Source: Craspedostauros australis (Eukaryota > Bacillariophyta > Bacillariophyceae > Mastogloiales > Achnanthaceae). From it: a stretch of 64,000 nucleotides of DNA. Shown one piece after another: positions 1-11,856 of this stretch. The DNA lies in assembly GCA_026770025.1 (NCBI GenBank), contig JAMXDE010000007.1:1488001-1552000 (forward strand), read 5' to 3'. Within the stretch, counting starts at the first letter, position 1, and each line of letters starts with the position of its first letter. The notes under the pieces were generated by a model that had not been told where the DNA came from, searched no databases, and saw only the letters and a list, made by a program, of their open reading frames with translations. The position numbers and the translations under genes are program-made.

Positions 1-1083
1 AGTCACCGGAACTCATCGGAACAGCACAGTTCCATCGGGCTTCGCACAACTACCCGACGACATGGATGACAAGGAACATCACAATCCGTACAACAAAGAC
101 AGAGTCCACGAAGACGAAGGCGATGGCAGCTTTGACGACGAGATAGCTGCAGCCGCCATGGAGCAGCTCCACGAGCTGAGTACCAAATACAAGGACAAGG
201 TCAACAAGGACAGCTGGCTCGCTGACAGCGGAGCTTCATGTCACATCGTGAATTCGGACGCCGCTCTCTTCAACATGCGGCACATCAAGTCCTTCGTCCA
301 AGTGGGAGACAGCACGAAGCTGGACTCTCCCAAGATGGGATCCATTCGCTTGAAGGTCAAGCAACGAGACAACACCAGCCACATCATCCGGCTCGATGAT
401 GTGAAGTACACACCAAAAATGGCGGTGAACCTTTTCTCAACGAACAAGGCTCTGTACAACGGTTACCAGCTTGGTAACAACGGCATTCTGATGGACATCA
501 TCAATGGATCCGGAACGAAGATCGTGTTCGATCGAGTCTTCCCCACATCCAACGGATTCATCACAGGAGTGCAGATGCATCCCATCATGCCAACGGATGA
601 CGACAAGGCTTGCACAGCCATCATCAAGAATTCATCCAAGGAGATCAGCGCAGTGAACTTGCATCGAATGCTTGGCCACGCGCCACTCGAAACCATGAAG
701 CGGACAGCCGCCCAATACGGATGGAAGATTATCGGTGAGTTGCCGGTATGTCGCGACTGCGCGGTCGCGAACGCAAGAGTGAAGAACATTCCGAAAGCAA
801 CCATTCCGAGAGCAACTCGCCGTGGCGAACGACTCTTCATTGACATTAGTTACACTAAACACATAAGCTTCGGAGATAAACGCTACTGGACCCTGATCGT
901 GGACGACTGCATGGATCACTGCTGGAGTTTCTTTCTCAAGAACAAGAGTGACCAACCAGGGTACATCAAACGATTCATCCAAACAATCAAGTCACAGACT
1001 GGTGACCAACAGATCATCTTCCGAGGTGACAACAGCGGAGAGAACAAATCCACGCAAGATATTCTCATCGATGCAGGACTGAA

Positions 1084-1876
1084 TGTTGGCAAGTTCCGCG
1101 CACGGTAACCTACGATCGTGGAAGATGGTGTTGGTTGATAGTCGTTCGTTTGCTATTTCATTACTTGGCTACTCCGATGCTCTCGGTGTACGCCCGTTCT
1201 CTTGCCCGATGCTCTCGGCGCTTCAATCTGTTTCGTAGATTCGGTCTCCGACTATGAGTCGGTACGCGAGATGCTCTCTCGCTCCTCTTTGTATTCTCTC
1301 TCTCTCAACATCGTGTACTCGTCGCACACGATACTCCGTGTTCGATACGTACTCCGTATTCGACACTCCGTTCATTCAGTACTGGCTCCTACTCCATGAG
1401 TACTCACCATTTGAAGTTCACCTTTCGTATCCATGATGCTGATGCCCTTCGGTCATCGGATCTTCACCTTCTGCTCTGACTTGGAGACAGATGTCGACGT
1501 GGTGACATGATGACATCCTGTCGACGTCAGTAGGCGTCCTTCTGCTCTCCAGATGTCACGTTCCATTGGTGATGCAGCAGCCTGTCAGATGATATCGTCA
1601 TCTGAGGTTTAGTTGGGAAGTACCTCGAGATTCTCTTGGTACCATTGATGGATGGACGGACGATCTTCCAATTCTCTCAGAAATCGTCATTTGCAAATTT
1701 CCTCCAGAAATCTTGCCCCTTTTCGTGTGTTCCATTTCCCCTGTAATTCTGACGAATCACAGTATACTATCGACACGAATGTAGTTATACCGTCCAAGTG
1801 CGTATGAGAGAATAGCGGGTGAGCGATGCACATATACTCGTACATCTCGACATATACTCACATGTACATCTCGACA
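1084..1876 (-). repeat. 3' LTR of copia element B
   Basis: It is 793 bp, TG...CA, and a direct repeat of 8231-9023. In element orientation it begins with two imperfect tandem units built on TGTCGAGATGTAC, and a TC/GA-rich tract lies in its distal part. The polypurine tract AGGAAGGG (complement of 1877-1884) lies directly outside it on the internal side. Confidence 0.96.
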
Positions 1877-1884
1877 CCCTTCCT
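1877..1884 (-). promoter_or_regulatory. polypurine tract of element B
   Basis: AGGAAGGG in element orientation lies immediately before the 3' LTR. The same octamer stands at the same place in element A (11849-11856). In LTR elements this tract primes plus-strand synthesis. Confidence 0.75.
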
Positions 1885-1896
1885 ATGTGCATTCGG

Positions 1897-4800
1897 TCAC
1901 TCGAATGTTCTCGATGTGTCAAGGTACGACTTCTCGTGTTCACGTTGTAAGTCGGCCTTGATGTTCTTGGTGAATCCGTCGCTTGTGTTTTGCTCGGATT
2001 TGACAAAAATGATCTCGATGGTTTTGTTGATTACCATGTTCCTCACGTAGTGATGGCGCACGTCGATGTGCCGCGATCGTTGGGATGTTGATGGGTTCTT
2101 GGCGATGAAGATCGCTCCGATGTTGTCCACACGGACCTTGATCGGTGTCTTCACTGGAACGCCCACACTTTCGAGTAGCTGCACGACGAAGAAGATTTCC
2201 TTTGCCGCTTCGGAAAGGGCAACGTATTCTGCTTCGGATGAGCTGAGTGTGACGGCCTTCTGTGCCTTGGATCGCCAAAGGATTGGCACCTTGCACAGGT
2301 ATAGGATGAATCCCCCTATGCTGATTCTCGTGTTCTTGTCTCCTGCATATTCGCTATCGCAGAAGAGCTCCATGTCCCAGCCGTCGTCGTCTGGACGCGC
2401 TGGATGGATCTTCAGTCCATAGTCCTTTGTATCAATCACGTACTTGATGATCCGATACATCTCCTTCATTGCGGCCTTGGTGGGCCCGATCAATACCTTG
2501 GAGAGTTCCCTCACAGGGTTCGCGATGTCTGGTCGCGAGTGCTTGATGAGGAAGAGTAGCATGCCGACGCCTCGGCGGTACTCGGCATGTTCTTCCGCTC
2601 CGACCTTCTGCAGTCCGTTATCTTCGGATGGTCGTACGATGATTTGACCCGGGGTTCCCGGTGTCCCATAGCGTTGCATCTTCTCAACCTTGGTTCCGAA
2701 CTCTTCGATGAGGTGTCGGATGAGGTGTGGTTGACGCAATGTCGCTCTAGTCTTGTCATGGTTCAGTTCGATGTTGCAGCTGAGGTAGTCTCCGAGTCCA
2801 CGTTCGATTGTCACCTTGAACTTGCTGCCTTGGATGTCCTTCAGGAATGTCTCCAGTGCCTTGGAGTCTCCGCAACAGAAGCAATCGTCCACGTAGATGG
2901 CCACGATCATGCTTCCTTCGTTCGTCTTCCTGTAGAACAGGCACGGGTCTGCCGCGCTCTGTTCGAAGTTGATATTCTTGAGGGTCGATACCAACATCTT
3001 GAACCATTGCCTGGCGCTCTGCACAAGTCCGTAGATTGGCTTGTGTAGGGTCAGGGCTTCGTCTGGTTGATGATCCATCCCGTTGGGACAGTTCATGTAG
3101 ATCTCCTCGTCGAGGTCTCCGTGTAGGAATGCCGTTACGACATCGACGAGTGCGCAGTCCATTTTCTTGATTAGCATGATCACCATCATGACCCGGTAGG
3201 TCACGTCATGAATGACGGGTGAGTAATGCTCTTGGAAGTCCACTCCTGCGACTTGTGAATAGCCACATGCAACGAGCCGCGCTCGATGTGTGCCGTCACG
3301 CTTCAGCTTGAAGACCCATTTACACTTGCAGCATCTGCGGCCGCGTGGAATGGCGTCTCGTTTGATCTTGCTGTACACTTTGCGTGTGTCCATGGAGTCG
3401 AATTCTTTCTTGATGGCTGCTCGATATCCCTTTCGATGGATAGGGTCTGGATGATTGAAGGCTCCATCGAATGTTGTAGGTTCGATGTGCTTCTCTGGTT
3501 CTTTCTTCTCGTCCTGCATCGACAATCCGATGTCGATCGCTGGTGATTCGGTAATGATTGCATTCATTCCGTACAGTCCTGTTGTGCTATAGTGAGTGAT
3601 TTCGATCTCTTCTTCGTCTGCAATCTCTTCGTCATCTGTAGTTTCGTTGTTGGAATGGTCGGTCTCCTCGTCGCTGAGTTTATCGCTGTCTTCGTTGGAT
3701 GATGGATCGCTTTCATATCCTTCTTCCTTTCGACCTCGTTCGTTGTAGTCTGCGAGCTCACGCAGAGCTCTGGGAATGCTCTTCCCTGTAGTAGATTTGG
3801 GATTAACTTCTCCCTTCCTGCCTTGTGCTTCGTGACGTCGGATCCTCTCCTTTCTGTCTATGTCACGTTTGCTTGGTTTGCTCGGTGGAGGTCTGGATGG
3901 TGTGTCATGTGTAGACCTCGCTGGTGTGTTCGGAGGGGTGACGCCTGTGTCATCGTTGGCTTCGTCGCCAGATGGTGTGATCTCGTCATCCTCATGATTG
4001 GATTCGCTCCGATCTTCCTCGTCGTTATGAATTAATTGAGTTACTACTCCATCGTCCTCATTATCCTCATCGTCGCTGTCCGATAGGATATAGTATCTGT
4101 TGTTGTTAGCGAAAGATACTCTCTTCGCTTCCGATGCTTGACGCGTTGCCGTCCTTGGCGTTGCTCCCTTCCGTCCGATGGTTGTGAAGCCGTCTGCGTC
4201 CGTTGTTTCTGTTTCGTTGGATACGTTCGGTGCTGGTGCCCAGCCACGGAACTGTCCGTATGATTGATTGAGCCACTTGATGTCGCGTGAGCAGATGAGT
4301 GACTTGGTCGATGGTCTGTACATGTTGTAGACCCCTGATGCGTGTTGGTGTGCATATCCGATGAACACCATCTCTTCTCCTCTATTCTTGAGTTTAGCGG
4401 TGATCCCGCCGTAGGTGGTCTTCACAACACCCACCTCTCCGAAAGTGCGGAGTGCATCCGCATATGGTGGATCGTTGCCGAAGAATTGTCGATGTGGTGA
4501 CTCCTTTTGATTCTTCGCTACGGTAATGTTGGCGATGGCGGTGGCAGTGCTAGCAGCTGCTGCCCACAGGCCATGCCTATATTCTTCGTCGAGCTGTGCT
4601 CCGTTGAGCATGGAGCGGATCTTGGTGTAGAGGTACGCGAACTTGCGTTCTACTCTACCGTTCTGTTGCGGTGTGTTCGATGCCGTGAATTCGAATTTCA
4701 CGTTGAGTCCTGCATCGATGAGAATATCCTGCGTGGATTTGTTCTCTCCGCTGTTGTCACCTCGGAAGATGATCTGTTGGTCACCAGTCTGTGACTTGAT

Positions 4801-7800
4801 CGTCTGGACGAATCGTTTGATGTATCCTGGTTGATCACTTTTGTTCTTGAGAAAGAAACTCCAGCAGTGATCCGTGCAGTCGTCCACGATCAGGGTCCAG
4901 TAGCGTTTATCTCCGAAGCTTATGTGTTTAGTGTAACTAATGTCAATGAAGAGCCGTTCGCCGCGGCGAGTTGCTCTCGGAATGGTTGCCTTCGGAATGT
5001 TCTTCACTCTTGCGTTCGCGACCGCGCAGTCGCGACATACCGGCATCTCGCCGATAATCTTCCATCCGTATTGAGCTGCCGTTCGCTTCATGGCCTCGAG
5101 TGGTGCGTGGCCGAGCATTCGATGCAAGCTCACCGCGCTGATCTTCTTGGATGGGTTCTTGACGAGGGCTGTGCAAGCCTTGTCGTCGTTCGTTGGCATG
5201 ATGGGATGCATCTGCACTCCCGTGATGAATCCGTTGGCCGTGGGGAAGACTCGGTCGAATACGATCTTCGTTCCGGATCCGTTGATGATGTCCATTAGAA
5301 TGCCGTTGCTACCAAGCTGGTAACCGTTGTACAGAGCCTTGTTCGTGGAGAAAAGGTTCACCGCCATTTTCGGTGTGTACTTCACATCATCAAGCCGGAT
5401 GACGTGGCCAGTGTTGTCTCGTTGCTTGACCTTCAAGCGAATGGATCCCATTTTGGGAGAGTCCAGCTTCGTGCTGTCTCCCACTTGGACGAATGACTTG
5501 ATGTGCCGCACGTTGAAGAGAGCGGCGTCTGAATTGACGATGTGACACGAAGCTCCGCTGTCGGCGAGCCAGGTGTCCTTGTTGACCTTGTCCTTGTGCT
5601 TGGTGCTCAGCTTGTGGAGCTGCTCCACGGCTGCTGCAGCTGTATCGGTCATGACGTTGTCTTCATCCTCTTCGTCGATGTGGACTCCATATTCGTTCCA
5701 TGGATTCTCGTGATGTTCGTCGTTGGTCTCATCGGATAGCTGCGCGTAGTCCGATGGAGTCGTGTTGCTTCGGTGTGATCCTGTGACTGGATCGTATGGG
5801 TGGACGCGTGATCGCTCTCGCAAGAGTACACGCATACATCCTCCAAGGATGTAGTGCAGATCCGTTTCTGGGATCGTTTCCGAGTCGTTCGCTTCCAGTA
5901 TGCGGTTGACGACGATCGCATTGGCAAGGATCTCTTCGATTGATTCGAAGTGCTCGGATAGGATGGATCCCATCATGTTCACCCATATTGGCATGAGTGC
6001 CCCTCGTGTGGTTTCTGGGAACAGTCGCATCCCCGCTTCCATTACAGCGTCAAAGATGAGCTGCTTTTGGATCGTCAATGCCGTTGCCGTTGCGTCTGGT
6101 GTGACAGTGTGACGGAGTAGATAGTCGACACTGTTGGGATCTTCAATATCCGGGAAGTCGATATTCGCTGGATAGATGACACGCTCGTTTGGATTGAAGC
6201 TGTCGTCTGGATGATTGCCGTCCTCGGATTCGTCGCTGTCATCCTCGTCGAAGATGCCCGATCTGTTGTTCCCCGCCGCTGGAGGAGGTGGCGCCGCTGC
6301 GCGGTTCGTTTCGCCTTGGCCTTGGTTGATGAAGGTTCCCGTTCTCTCGTATCTCTCAACTTGGGGAGGAGGCATTTCGTCGCGATTCGCCTCGTCGTCT
6401 TCATCTGCGCCGTTCTCGTCGGCGTCGTCGTCGTCATCACTCATGGCCTCTTCGATGTCGCTATCGTTGGCCTCGTCGTCCATCTCAGCTTCGTCGCCGT
6501 ATGAACCGATCAGGTCGTGCGCGTTGAAGCAGCATTCGTAGCTCACCTCGCGTCTTGGATCCACCTCGTGGATGATTGGCTCTTCGCTGAACCACTCCGG
6601 GACGATCTCATTGTCCTGTACTTCGTCGTCACTTCCGACGCACTCGAAGTTATCGAAGAAGGAGTCTTCGATGTAGTCGTCGGACACCAACATGCAGAGC
6701 GGCATGTCCTTCGCAGAGAGTACCATCTCGTGCCCGCTCTTGTCGTGTCCTTCCGTAGCCGCGTTGGCTTGTTCGTTGTTCTTTTTGCTTTCGTTGAATT
6801 TCTTCTTTCGGCACTCCGCCTCGCGATGTCCGAAGATGCCGCAGTAGTTGCACTTGCCCTTGAAGCCGCTTCCCTTGTTACGCTTTCCGTTCATTTTGTT
6901 GTTGTTGTTGTTGTTTTTCTTGTTGTTCGATTTCTTGCGTTCTGGACAATCGGCGGATCTATGGCCATACACGCCACAGTTGTGACAAGTACCCTTGAAG
7001 TTACCGGTGCTTGTGAAGCCGGTGTCGTTGTTCTTCGTATTGCTGTCTTGGAAGTCGTCGACGTATGCCTTGCCTCCTCTGTGAGTGGCGTATGCAGTAC
7101 GGAGTACTCCTCTGATCGTGTTGATGGTAACCAGTTCTGGATTGAACGTGAGTTGATGTTGGAAGTTCACGATGTGGGTTCTGTACTCGTTGCTCACCGT
7201 GCTGAGGATTTGCATGATCATTTCCTCGTCCGTGATCTCGTACTTGACATCGTGGAGACGCGATCGTAGACTCTCGAGTTGCGTGATGTAGATGTCGGGG
7301 TCCGTGTCTCTCTTCATCTTTTCGTTGTTGAATTGGCGCTTGAGTTTGATCTTCGTCACCGCGTCGGATGGTCGGAACTTCTCCGCGAGAACGTTCCACG
7401 CTGCGTGTGCGTCTCCTTCGGGGTAGTCGTCGGAGATGCATTGGTTGATGTACTGGATGGCTTGCTTGCCTTTTCCTTTCTCTGCATCCATCATGAGGAT
7501 CAGATCGCTGAAGCAGTCGCATCCCAGCTCGTAGATCTCTTCCATCGCTTCCTTGTCTTCATCGGCGGCTGCCGCGATCTCACTCACTGTTGGCACCTTG
7601 GTCTTGCCCAACATCACGTCTCTCGTCTTCTGTGCACGAGCGTATGCCTTCGCTTGGGATTCCCATGCGCTGTAGTCTTCCTGTTCACCGCTGAACATCG
7701 GCGCCTTGATGCGTCGCTTGTTCACGTTGGCTGATGTCGCCATGTTGATTCGTTGTTTCGTTCTTGGTGCGCTCGCGCCCTTGATTTCCGTCTGTTTCTG

Positions 7801-8148
7801 TGTTGTCACTTTTTCGATTTTCGCCTGTTGTTGCGCGGAGATTGTTTTCGTCACAAATTCTCCTCCTGGTGGTGTCTCACTTTTACCACTTCGTTTGGCT
7901 GTGCGAATGCTCTTCGTCACACCAGTCTCCTCTTGCTTGATCGCCTTGAGGATCCTCTCCTTCTCGCGATGTAGCCTCGCAGACCGTTCTTCTTCGGTCT
8001 CGTCGATCGCGCTTGCGTCTGCGCCTGATAGGACAGTAGCCGCGGCTGCTTCCTTCTCTTCTCGTGGTGGAGTCTTACTCGCACCTTCTTCTCTCTTGAT
8101 AGTCGGGTTGGACAGAGGGATGTCTCTCAATTCCTCTTCCTCGCTCAT
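1897..8148 (-). CDS. copia gag-pol polyprotein of element B, 2083 aa
   Basis: One frame carries the full copia order. A Gag/UBN2-like capsid region lies at about residues 130-340. Two CCHC zinc knuckles lie near 386 and 431 (CHNCGVYGHRSADC type). A long acidic spacer follows. The aspartic protease motif WLADSGASCH is near 860, the GAG-pre-integrase His/Cys region near 1020-1055 and the integrase core near 1060-1180 (DISY, VDDC, NTPQQNGRVERKF). A second acidic and Ser-rich spacer precedes the reverse transcriptase, whose YVDD box is near 1749, and RNase H follows (DSEYAGD, SSSEAEY near 1970). Integrase before RT defines Ty1/copia. A single gag-pol frame is usual for many copia elements. The ATG at 8148 is 82 bp inside the 5' LTR boundary. 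The frame looks whole. Confidence 0.97.
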   Translation of the reverse strand: MSEEEELRDIPLSNPTIKREEGASKTPPREEKEAAAATVLSGADASAIDETEEERSARLHREKERILKAIKQEETGVTKSIRTAKRSGKSETPPGGEFVTKTISAQQQAKIEKVTTQKQTEIKGASAPRTKQRINMATSANVNKRRIKAPMFSGEQEDYSAWESQAKAYARAQKTRDVMLGKTKVPTVSEIAAAADEDKEAMEEIYELGCDCFSDLILMMDAEKGKGKQAIQYINQCISDDYPEGDAHAAWNVLAEKFRPSDAVTKIKLKRQFNNEKMKRDTDPDIYITQLESLRSRLHDVKYEITDEEMIMQILSTVSNEYRTHIVNFQHQLTFNPELVTINTIRGVLRTAYATHRGGKAYVDDFQDSNTKNNDTGFTSTGNFKGTCHNCGVYGHRSADCPERKKSNNKKNNNNNNKMNGKRNKGSGFKGKCNYCGIFGHREAECRKKKFNESKKNNEQANAATEGHDKSGHEMVLSAKDMPLCMLVSDDYIEDSFFDNFECVGSDDEVQDNEIVPEWFSEEPIIHEVDPRREVSYECCFNAHDLIGSYGDEAEMDDEANDSDIEEAMSDDDDDADENGADEDDEANRDEMPPPQVERYERTGTFINQGQGETNRAAAPPPPAAGNNRSGIFDEDDSDESEDGNHPDDSFNPNERVIYPANIDFPDIEDPNSVDYLLRHTVTPDATATALTIQKQLIFDAVMEAGMRLFPETTRGALMPIWVNMMGSILSEHFESIEEILANAIVVNRILEANDSETIPETDLHYILGGCMRVLLRERSRVHPYDPVTGSHRSNTTPSDYAQLSDETNDEHHENPWNEYGVHIDEEDEDNVMTDTAAAAVEQLHKLSTKHKDKVNKDTWLADSGASCHIVNSDAALFNVRHIKSFVQVGDSTKLDSPKMGSIRLKVKQRDNTGHVIRLDDVKYTPKMAVNLFSTNKALYNGYQLGSNGILMDIINGSGTKIVFDRVFPTANGFITGVQMHPIMPTNDDKACTALVKNPSKKISAVSLHRMLGHAPLEAMKRTAAQYGWKIIGEMPVCRDCAVANARVKNIPKATIPRATRRGERLFIDISYTKHISFGDKRYWTLIVDDCTDHCWSFFLKNKSDQPGYIKRFVQTIKSQTGDQQIIFRGDNSGENKSTQDILIDAGLNVKFEFTASNTPQQNGRVERKFAYLYTKIRSMLNGAQLDEEYRHGLWAAAASTATAIANITVAKNQKESPHRQFFGNDPPYADALRTFGEVGVVKTTYGGITAKLKNRGEEMVFIGYAHQHASGVYNMYRPSTKSLICSRDIKWLNQSYGQFRGWAPAPNVSNETETTDADGFTTIGRKGATPRTATRQASEAKRVSFANNNRYYILSDSDDEDNEDDGVVTQLIHNDEEDRSESNHEDDEITPSGDEANDDTGVTPPNTPARSTHDTPSRPPPSKPSKRDIDRKERIRRHEAQGRKGEVNPKSTTGKSIPRALRELADYNERGRKEEGYESDPSSNEDSDKLSDEETDHSNNETTDDEEIADEEEIEITHYSTTGLYGMNAIITESPAIDIGLSMQDEKKEPEKHIEPTTFDGAFNHPDPIHRKGYRAAIKKEFDSMDTRKVYSKIKRDAIPRGRRCCKCKWVFKLKRDGTHRARLVACGYSQVAGVDFQEHYSPVIHDVTYRVMMVIMLIKKMDCALVDVVTAFLHGDLDEEIYMNCPNGMDHQPDEALTLHKPIYGLVQSARQWFKMLVSTLKNINFEQSAADPCLFYRKTNEGSMIVAIYVDDCFCCGDSKALETFLKDIQGSKFKVTIERGLGDYLSCNIELNHDKTRATLRQPHLIRHLIEEFGTKVEKMQRYGTPGTPGQIIVRPSEDNGLQKVGAEEHAEYRRGVGMLLFLIKHSRPDIANPVRELSKVLIGPTKAAMKEMYRIIKYVIDTKDYGLKIHPARPDDDGWDMELFCDSEYAGDKNTRISIGGFILYLCKVPILWRSKAQKAVTLSSSEAEYVALSEAAKEIFFVVQLLESVGVPVKTPIKVRVDNIGAIFIAKNPSTSQRSRHIDVRHHYVRNMVINKTIEIIFVKSEQNTSDGFTKNIKADLQREHEKSYLDTSRTFE

Positions 8149-8218
8149 TCAGCTTGTTGCTCTTGAATGATGTTCGTCTTCCTCGCACGATACGATTCGC
8201 GGGCTCGCCCTGATCTAT

Positions 8219-8230
8219 CGTTTATAAACG
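8219..8230 (-). other. 12-bp palindrome next to the 5' LTR, at the primer-site position
   Basis: The perfect palindrome CGTTTATAAACG directly abuts the 5' LTR where a tRNA primer-binding site is expected. The same 12 bases abut the 5' LTR of element C (42127-42138). No TGG-starting match to a tRNA 3' end is evident beside it. Some copia elements use an internal tRNA fragment as primer, so the true primer is not resolved. Confidence 0.6.
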
Positions 8231-9023
8231 TGTTGGCAAGTTCCGCGCACGGTAACCTACGATCGTGGAAGATGGTGTTGGTTGATAGTCGTTCGTTTGC
8301 TATTTCATTACTTGGCTACTCCGATGCTCTCGGTGTACGCCCGTTCTCTTGCCCGATGCTCTCGGCGCTTCAATCTGTTTCGTAGATTCGGTCTCCGACT
8401 ATGAGTCGGTACGCGAGATGCTCTCTCGCTCCTCTTTGTATTCTCTCTCTCTCAACATCGTGTACTCGTCGCACACGATACTCCGTGTTCGATACGTACT
8501 CCGTATTCGACACTCCGTTCATTCAGTACTGGCTCCTACTCCATGAGTACTCACCATTTGAAGTTCACCTTTCGTATCCATGATGCTGATGCCCTTCGGT
8601 CATCGGATCTTCACCTTCTGCTCTGACTTGGAGACAGATGTCGACGTGGTGACATGATGACATCCTGTCGACGTCAGTAGGCGTCCTTCTGCTCTCCAGA
8701 TGTCACGTTCCATTGGTGATGCAGCAGCCTGTCAGATGATATCGTCATCTGAGGTTTAGTTGGGAAGTACCTCGAGATTCTCTTGGTACCATTGATGGAT
8801 GGACGGACGATCTTCCAATTCTCTCAGAAATCGTCATTTGCAAATTTCCTCCAGAAATCTTGCCCCTTTTCGTGTGTTCCATTTCCCCTGTAATTCTGAC
8901 GAATCACAGTATACTATCGACACGAATGTAGTTATACCGTCCAAGTGCGTATGAGAGAATAGCGGGTGAGCGATGCACATATACTCGTACATCTCGACAT
9001 ATACTCACATGTACATCTCGACA
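8231..9023 (-). repeat. 5' LTR of copia element B
   Basis: It is 793 bp and identical by eye to 1084-1876. It lies between the palindrome at 8219-8230 and the right-hand target duplication ACTGAA. Confidence 0.96.
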
Positions 9024-11856
9024 ACTGAACGTGAAATTCGAATTCATGGCATCGAACACGCCGCAACAGAACGGCAGAGTGGAACGCAAGTTCGCGTACC
9101 TCTACACCAAGATCCGCTCCATGCTCAACGGAGCACAACTCGACGAAGAGTATAGACATGGCCTGTGGGCAGCAGCTGCTAGCACTGCCACCGCCATCGC
9201 CAACATCACTGTAGCGAAGAATCAGAAGGAGTCACCACATTGACAATTCTTCGGAAGCGATCCACCATACGCGGATGCACTCCGCACTTTCAGAGAGGTG
9301 GGTGTTGTGAAGACTACCTACAGCGGGATTACCGCCAAACTCAAGAATAGAGGAGAAGAGATGGTGTTCATTGGATATGCACACCAACATGCATCAGGGG
9401 TCTACAACATGTACAGACCATCAACCAAGTCACTGATCTGCTCACGTGATATCAAGTGGCTCAACCAATCATACGGACAGTTCCGTGGCTGGGCATCAGT
9501 ACCGAACATATCCAACGAAGCAGAAACAACAGACGCAGACGGCTTCACAACCATCGGACGGAAGGGAGCAACGCCAAGGACGACAACGCGTCAAACATCG
9601 GAAGCGAAGAGAGTATCCTTCGCTGACAGCAACAGGTACTACATCCTATCGGACAGCGACGATGAGGATGATGAAGACGATGGAATAGTGACTCAACTGA
9701 TCCATAACGACGAGGAAGATCGGAGCAAATCCAATCATGAGGATGACGAGATCCTACCATCCAGCAACGAAGCCAACGATGACACAGGCATTACTCCTCC
9801 AAACACACCAGCGAGGTCTACACATGACACACCATCCAGACCTCCACCAAGCAAACCAAACAAGCGTGACGTAGCTAGAAAGGAGAGGATCCGACGTCAT
9901 GAAGCACGAGGCAGGAAGGGAGAAGCTAATCCCAAGCCGACTACAGGGAAGAGTGTTCCCAGAGCTCTGCGTGAGCTCGCAGACTTCAACGAACGAGGTC
10001 GAAAGGAAGAAGGTTACGAGAGCGATCCATCATCCGATGAGGCGAGTGACGAGCTCAGCGACGAGATAACCGACGAATCCAACAACGAAACTACAGATGA
10101 CGAAGAAATCGTAGACGAGGAAGAAGAGATCGAGATCACTCATCACAGCACAACTGGACTGTACGGAATGAATGCAATCATCACCGAAGTACCAGCGATC
10201 GACATTGGACTGTCGATGCAGGACGAGAACAAGGAACAAGAGAAGCACATCGAACCAACAACATTCGATGGAGCCTTCAATCACCCAGATCCCATCCATC
10301 GCAAGGGATATCGAGCAGCCATCAAGAAGGAGTTCGACTCCATGGATACACGCAAGGTGTACAGCAAGATCAAACGAGACGCCATTCCACACGGCCGCAG
10401 ATGCTGCAAGTGCAAATGGGTCTTCAAGTTGAAACGCGACGGCACACATCGAGCGCGACTCGTTGCATGTGGCTATTCACAAATCGCAGGAGTAGACTTC
10501 CAAGAGCATTACTCACCCGTCATCCATGACGTAACATATCGGGTCATGATGGTGATCATGCTGATCAAGAAGATGGACTGCGCACTCGTCGATGTCGTAA
10601 CGGCATTCCTACATGGAGACCTCGACGAGGAGATCTACATGAACTGTCCCAACGGGATGGATCATCAACCAGACGAAGCCCTGACCCTACACAAGCCAAT
10701 CTACGGACTTGTGCAGAGCGCCAGGCAATGGTTCAAGATGTTGGTGTTGACCCTCAAGAACATCAACTTTGAACAGAGCGCGGCAGACCCGTGCCTGTTC
10801 TACAGGAAGACGAACGAAGGAAGCATGATTGTGGCCATCTACGTGGACGATTGCTTCTGCTGCAGACTCCAAGGCACTGGAGACATTCCTGAAGGACATC
10901 CAAGGCAGCAAATTCAAGGTAACAATCGAGCGCGGACTCGGAGACTACCTCAGCTGCAACATCGAACTGAACCATGACAAGACTAGAGCGACATTGCGTC
11001 AACCACACCTCATCCGACATCTCATCGAAGAGTTCGGAACCAAGGTTGAGAAGATGCAACGCTATGGGACACCGGGAACCCCGGGTCAAATCATCGTACG
11101 ACCATCCGAAGATAACGGACTACAGAAGGTCGGACCGGAGGAACATGCCGAATACCGCCGAGGCGTCGGTATGCTACTCTTCCTCATCAAGCACTCGCGA
11201 CCAGATATCGCGAACCCTGTGAGAGAACTCTCCAAGGTATTGATCGGGCCCACCAAGGCCACAATGAAGGAGATGTATTGGATCATCAAGTATGTGATCG
11301 ATACAAAGGACTATGGATTGAAGATCCATCCAGCACGTCCAGACGACGATGGCTGGGACATAGAGCTCTTCTGCGATAGCGAATATGCAGGAGACAAGAA
11401 CACGAGAATCAGTGTAGGAGGGTTCATCCTATACCTGTGCAAGGTTCCAATCCTTTGGCGGTCCAAGGCACAGAAGGCCGTCACACTCAGCTCATCCGAA
11501 GCAGAATACATTGCCCTTTCCGAAGCGGCAAAGGAGATCTTCTTCGTCGTGCAGCTACTCGAAAGTGTGGGCGTCCCAGTGAAGACACCGATCAAGGTCC
11601 GTGTGGACAACATCGGAGCAATCTTCATTGCCAAGAACCCATCAACATCCCAACAATCGCGGCACATCGACGTGCGCCATCACTACGTAAGGAATATGAT
11701 AATCAACAAAACCATCGAAATCATTTTCGTCAAATCCAAGCAGAACACAAGCGACCGATTCACCAAGAACATCAAGGCCGACTTACAACGTGAGCACGAG
11801 AAGTCGTACCTTGACACATCAAGAACATTCGAATGACGGAATGCACACAGGAAGGG

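Larger units (their letters stand above)
1084..9023 (-). mobile_element. Ty1/copia LTR retrotransposon B, looks whole, nested in A
   Basis: The element is 7940 bp long. Two 793-bp LTRs (1084-1876 and 8231-9023) begin TG and end CA and read as identical by eye, which implies a very recent insertion. A 6-bp target duplication ACTGAA lies on both sides (1078-1083 and 9024-9029). It interrupts the integrase part of element A. Between the LTRs a single uninterrupted frame fills 1897-8148. A polypurine tract abuts the 3' LTR (the 1084-1876 copy in element orientation). No breaks are seen, so it looks whole; activity is not shown by sequence alone. Confidence 0.97.
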
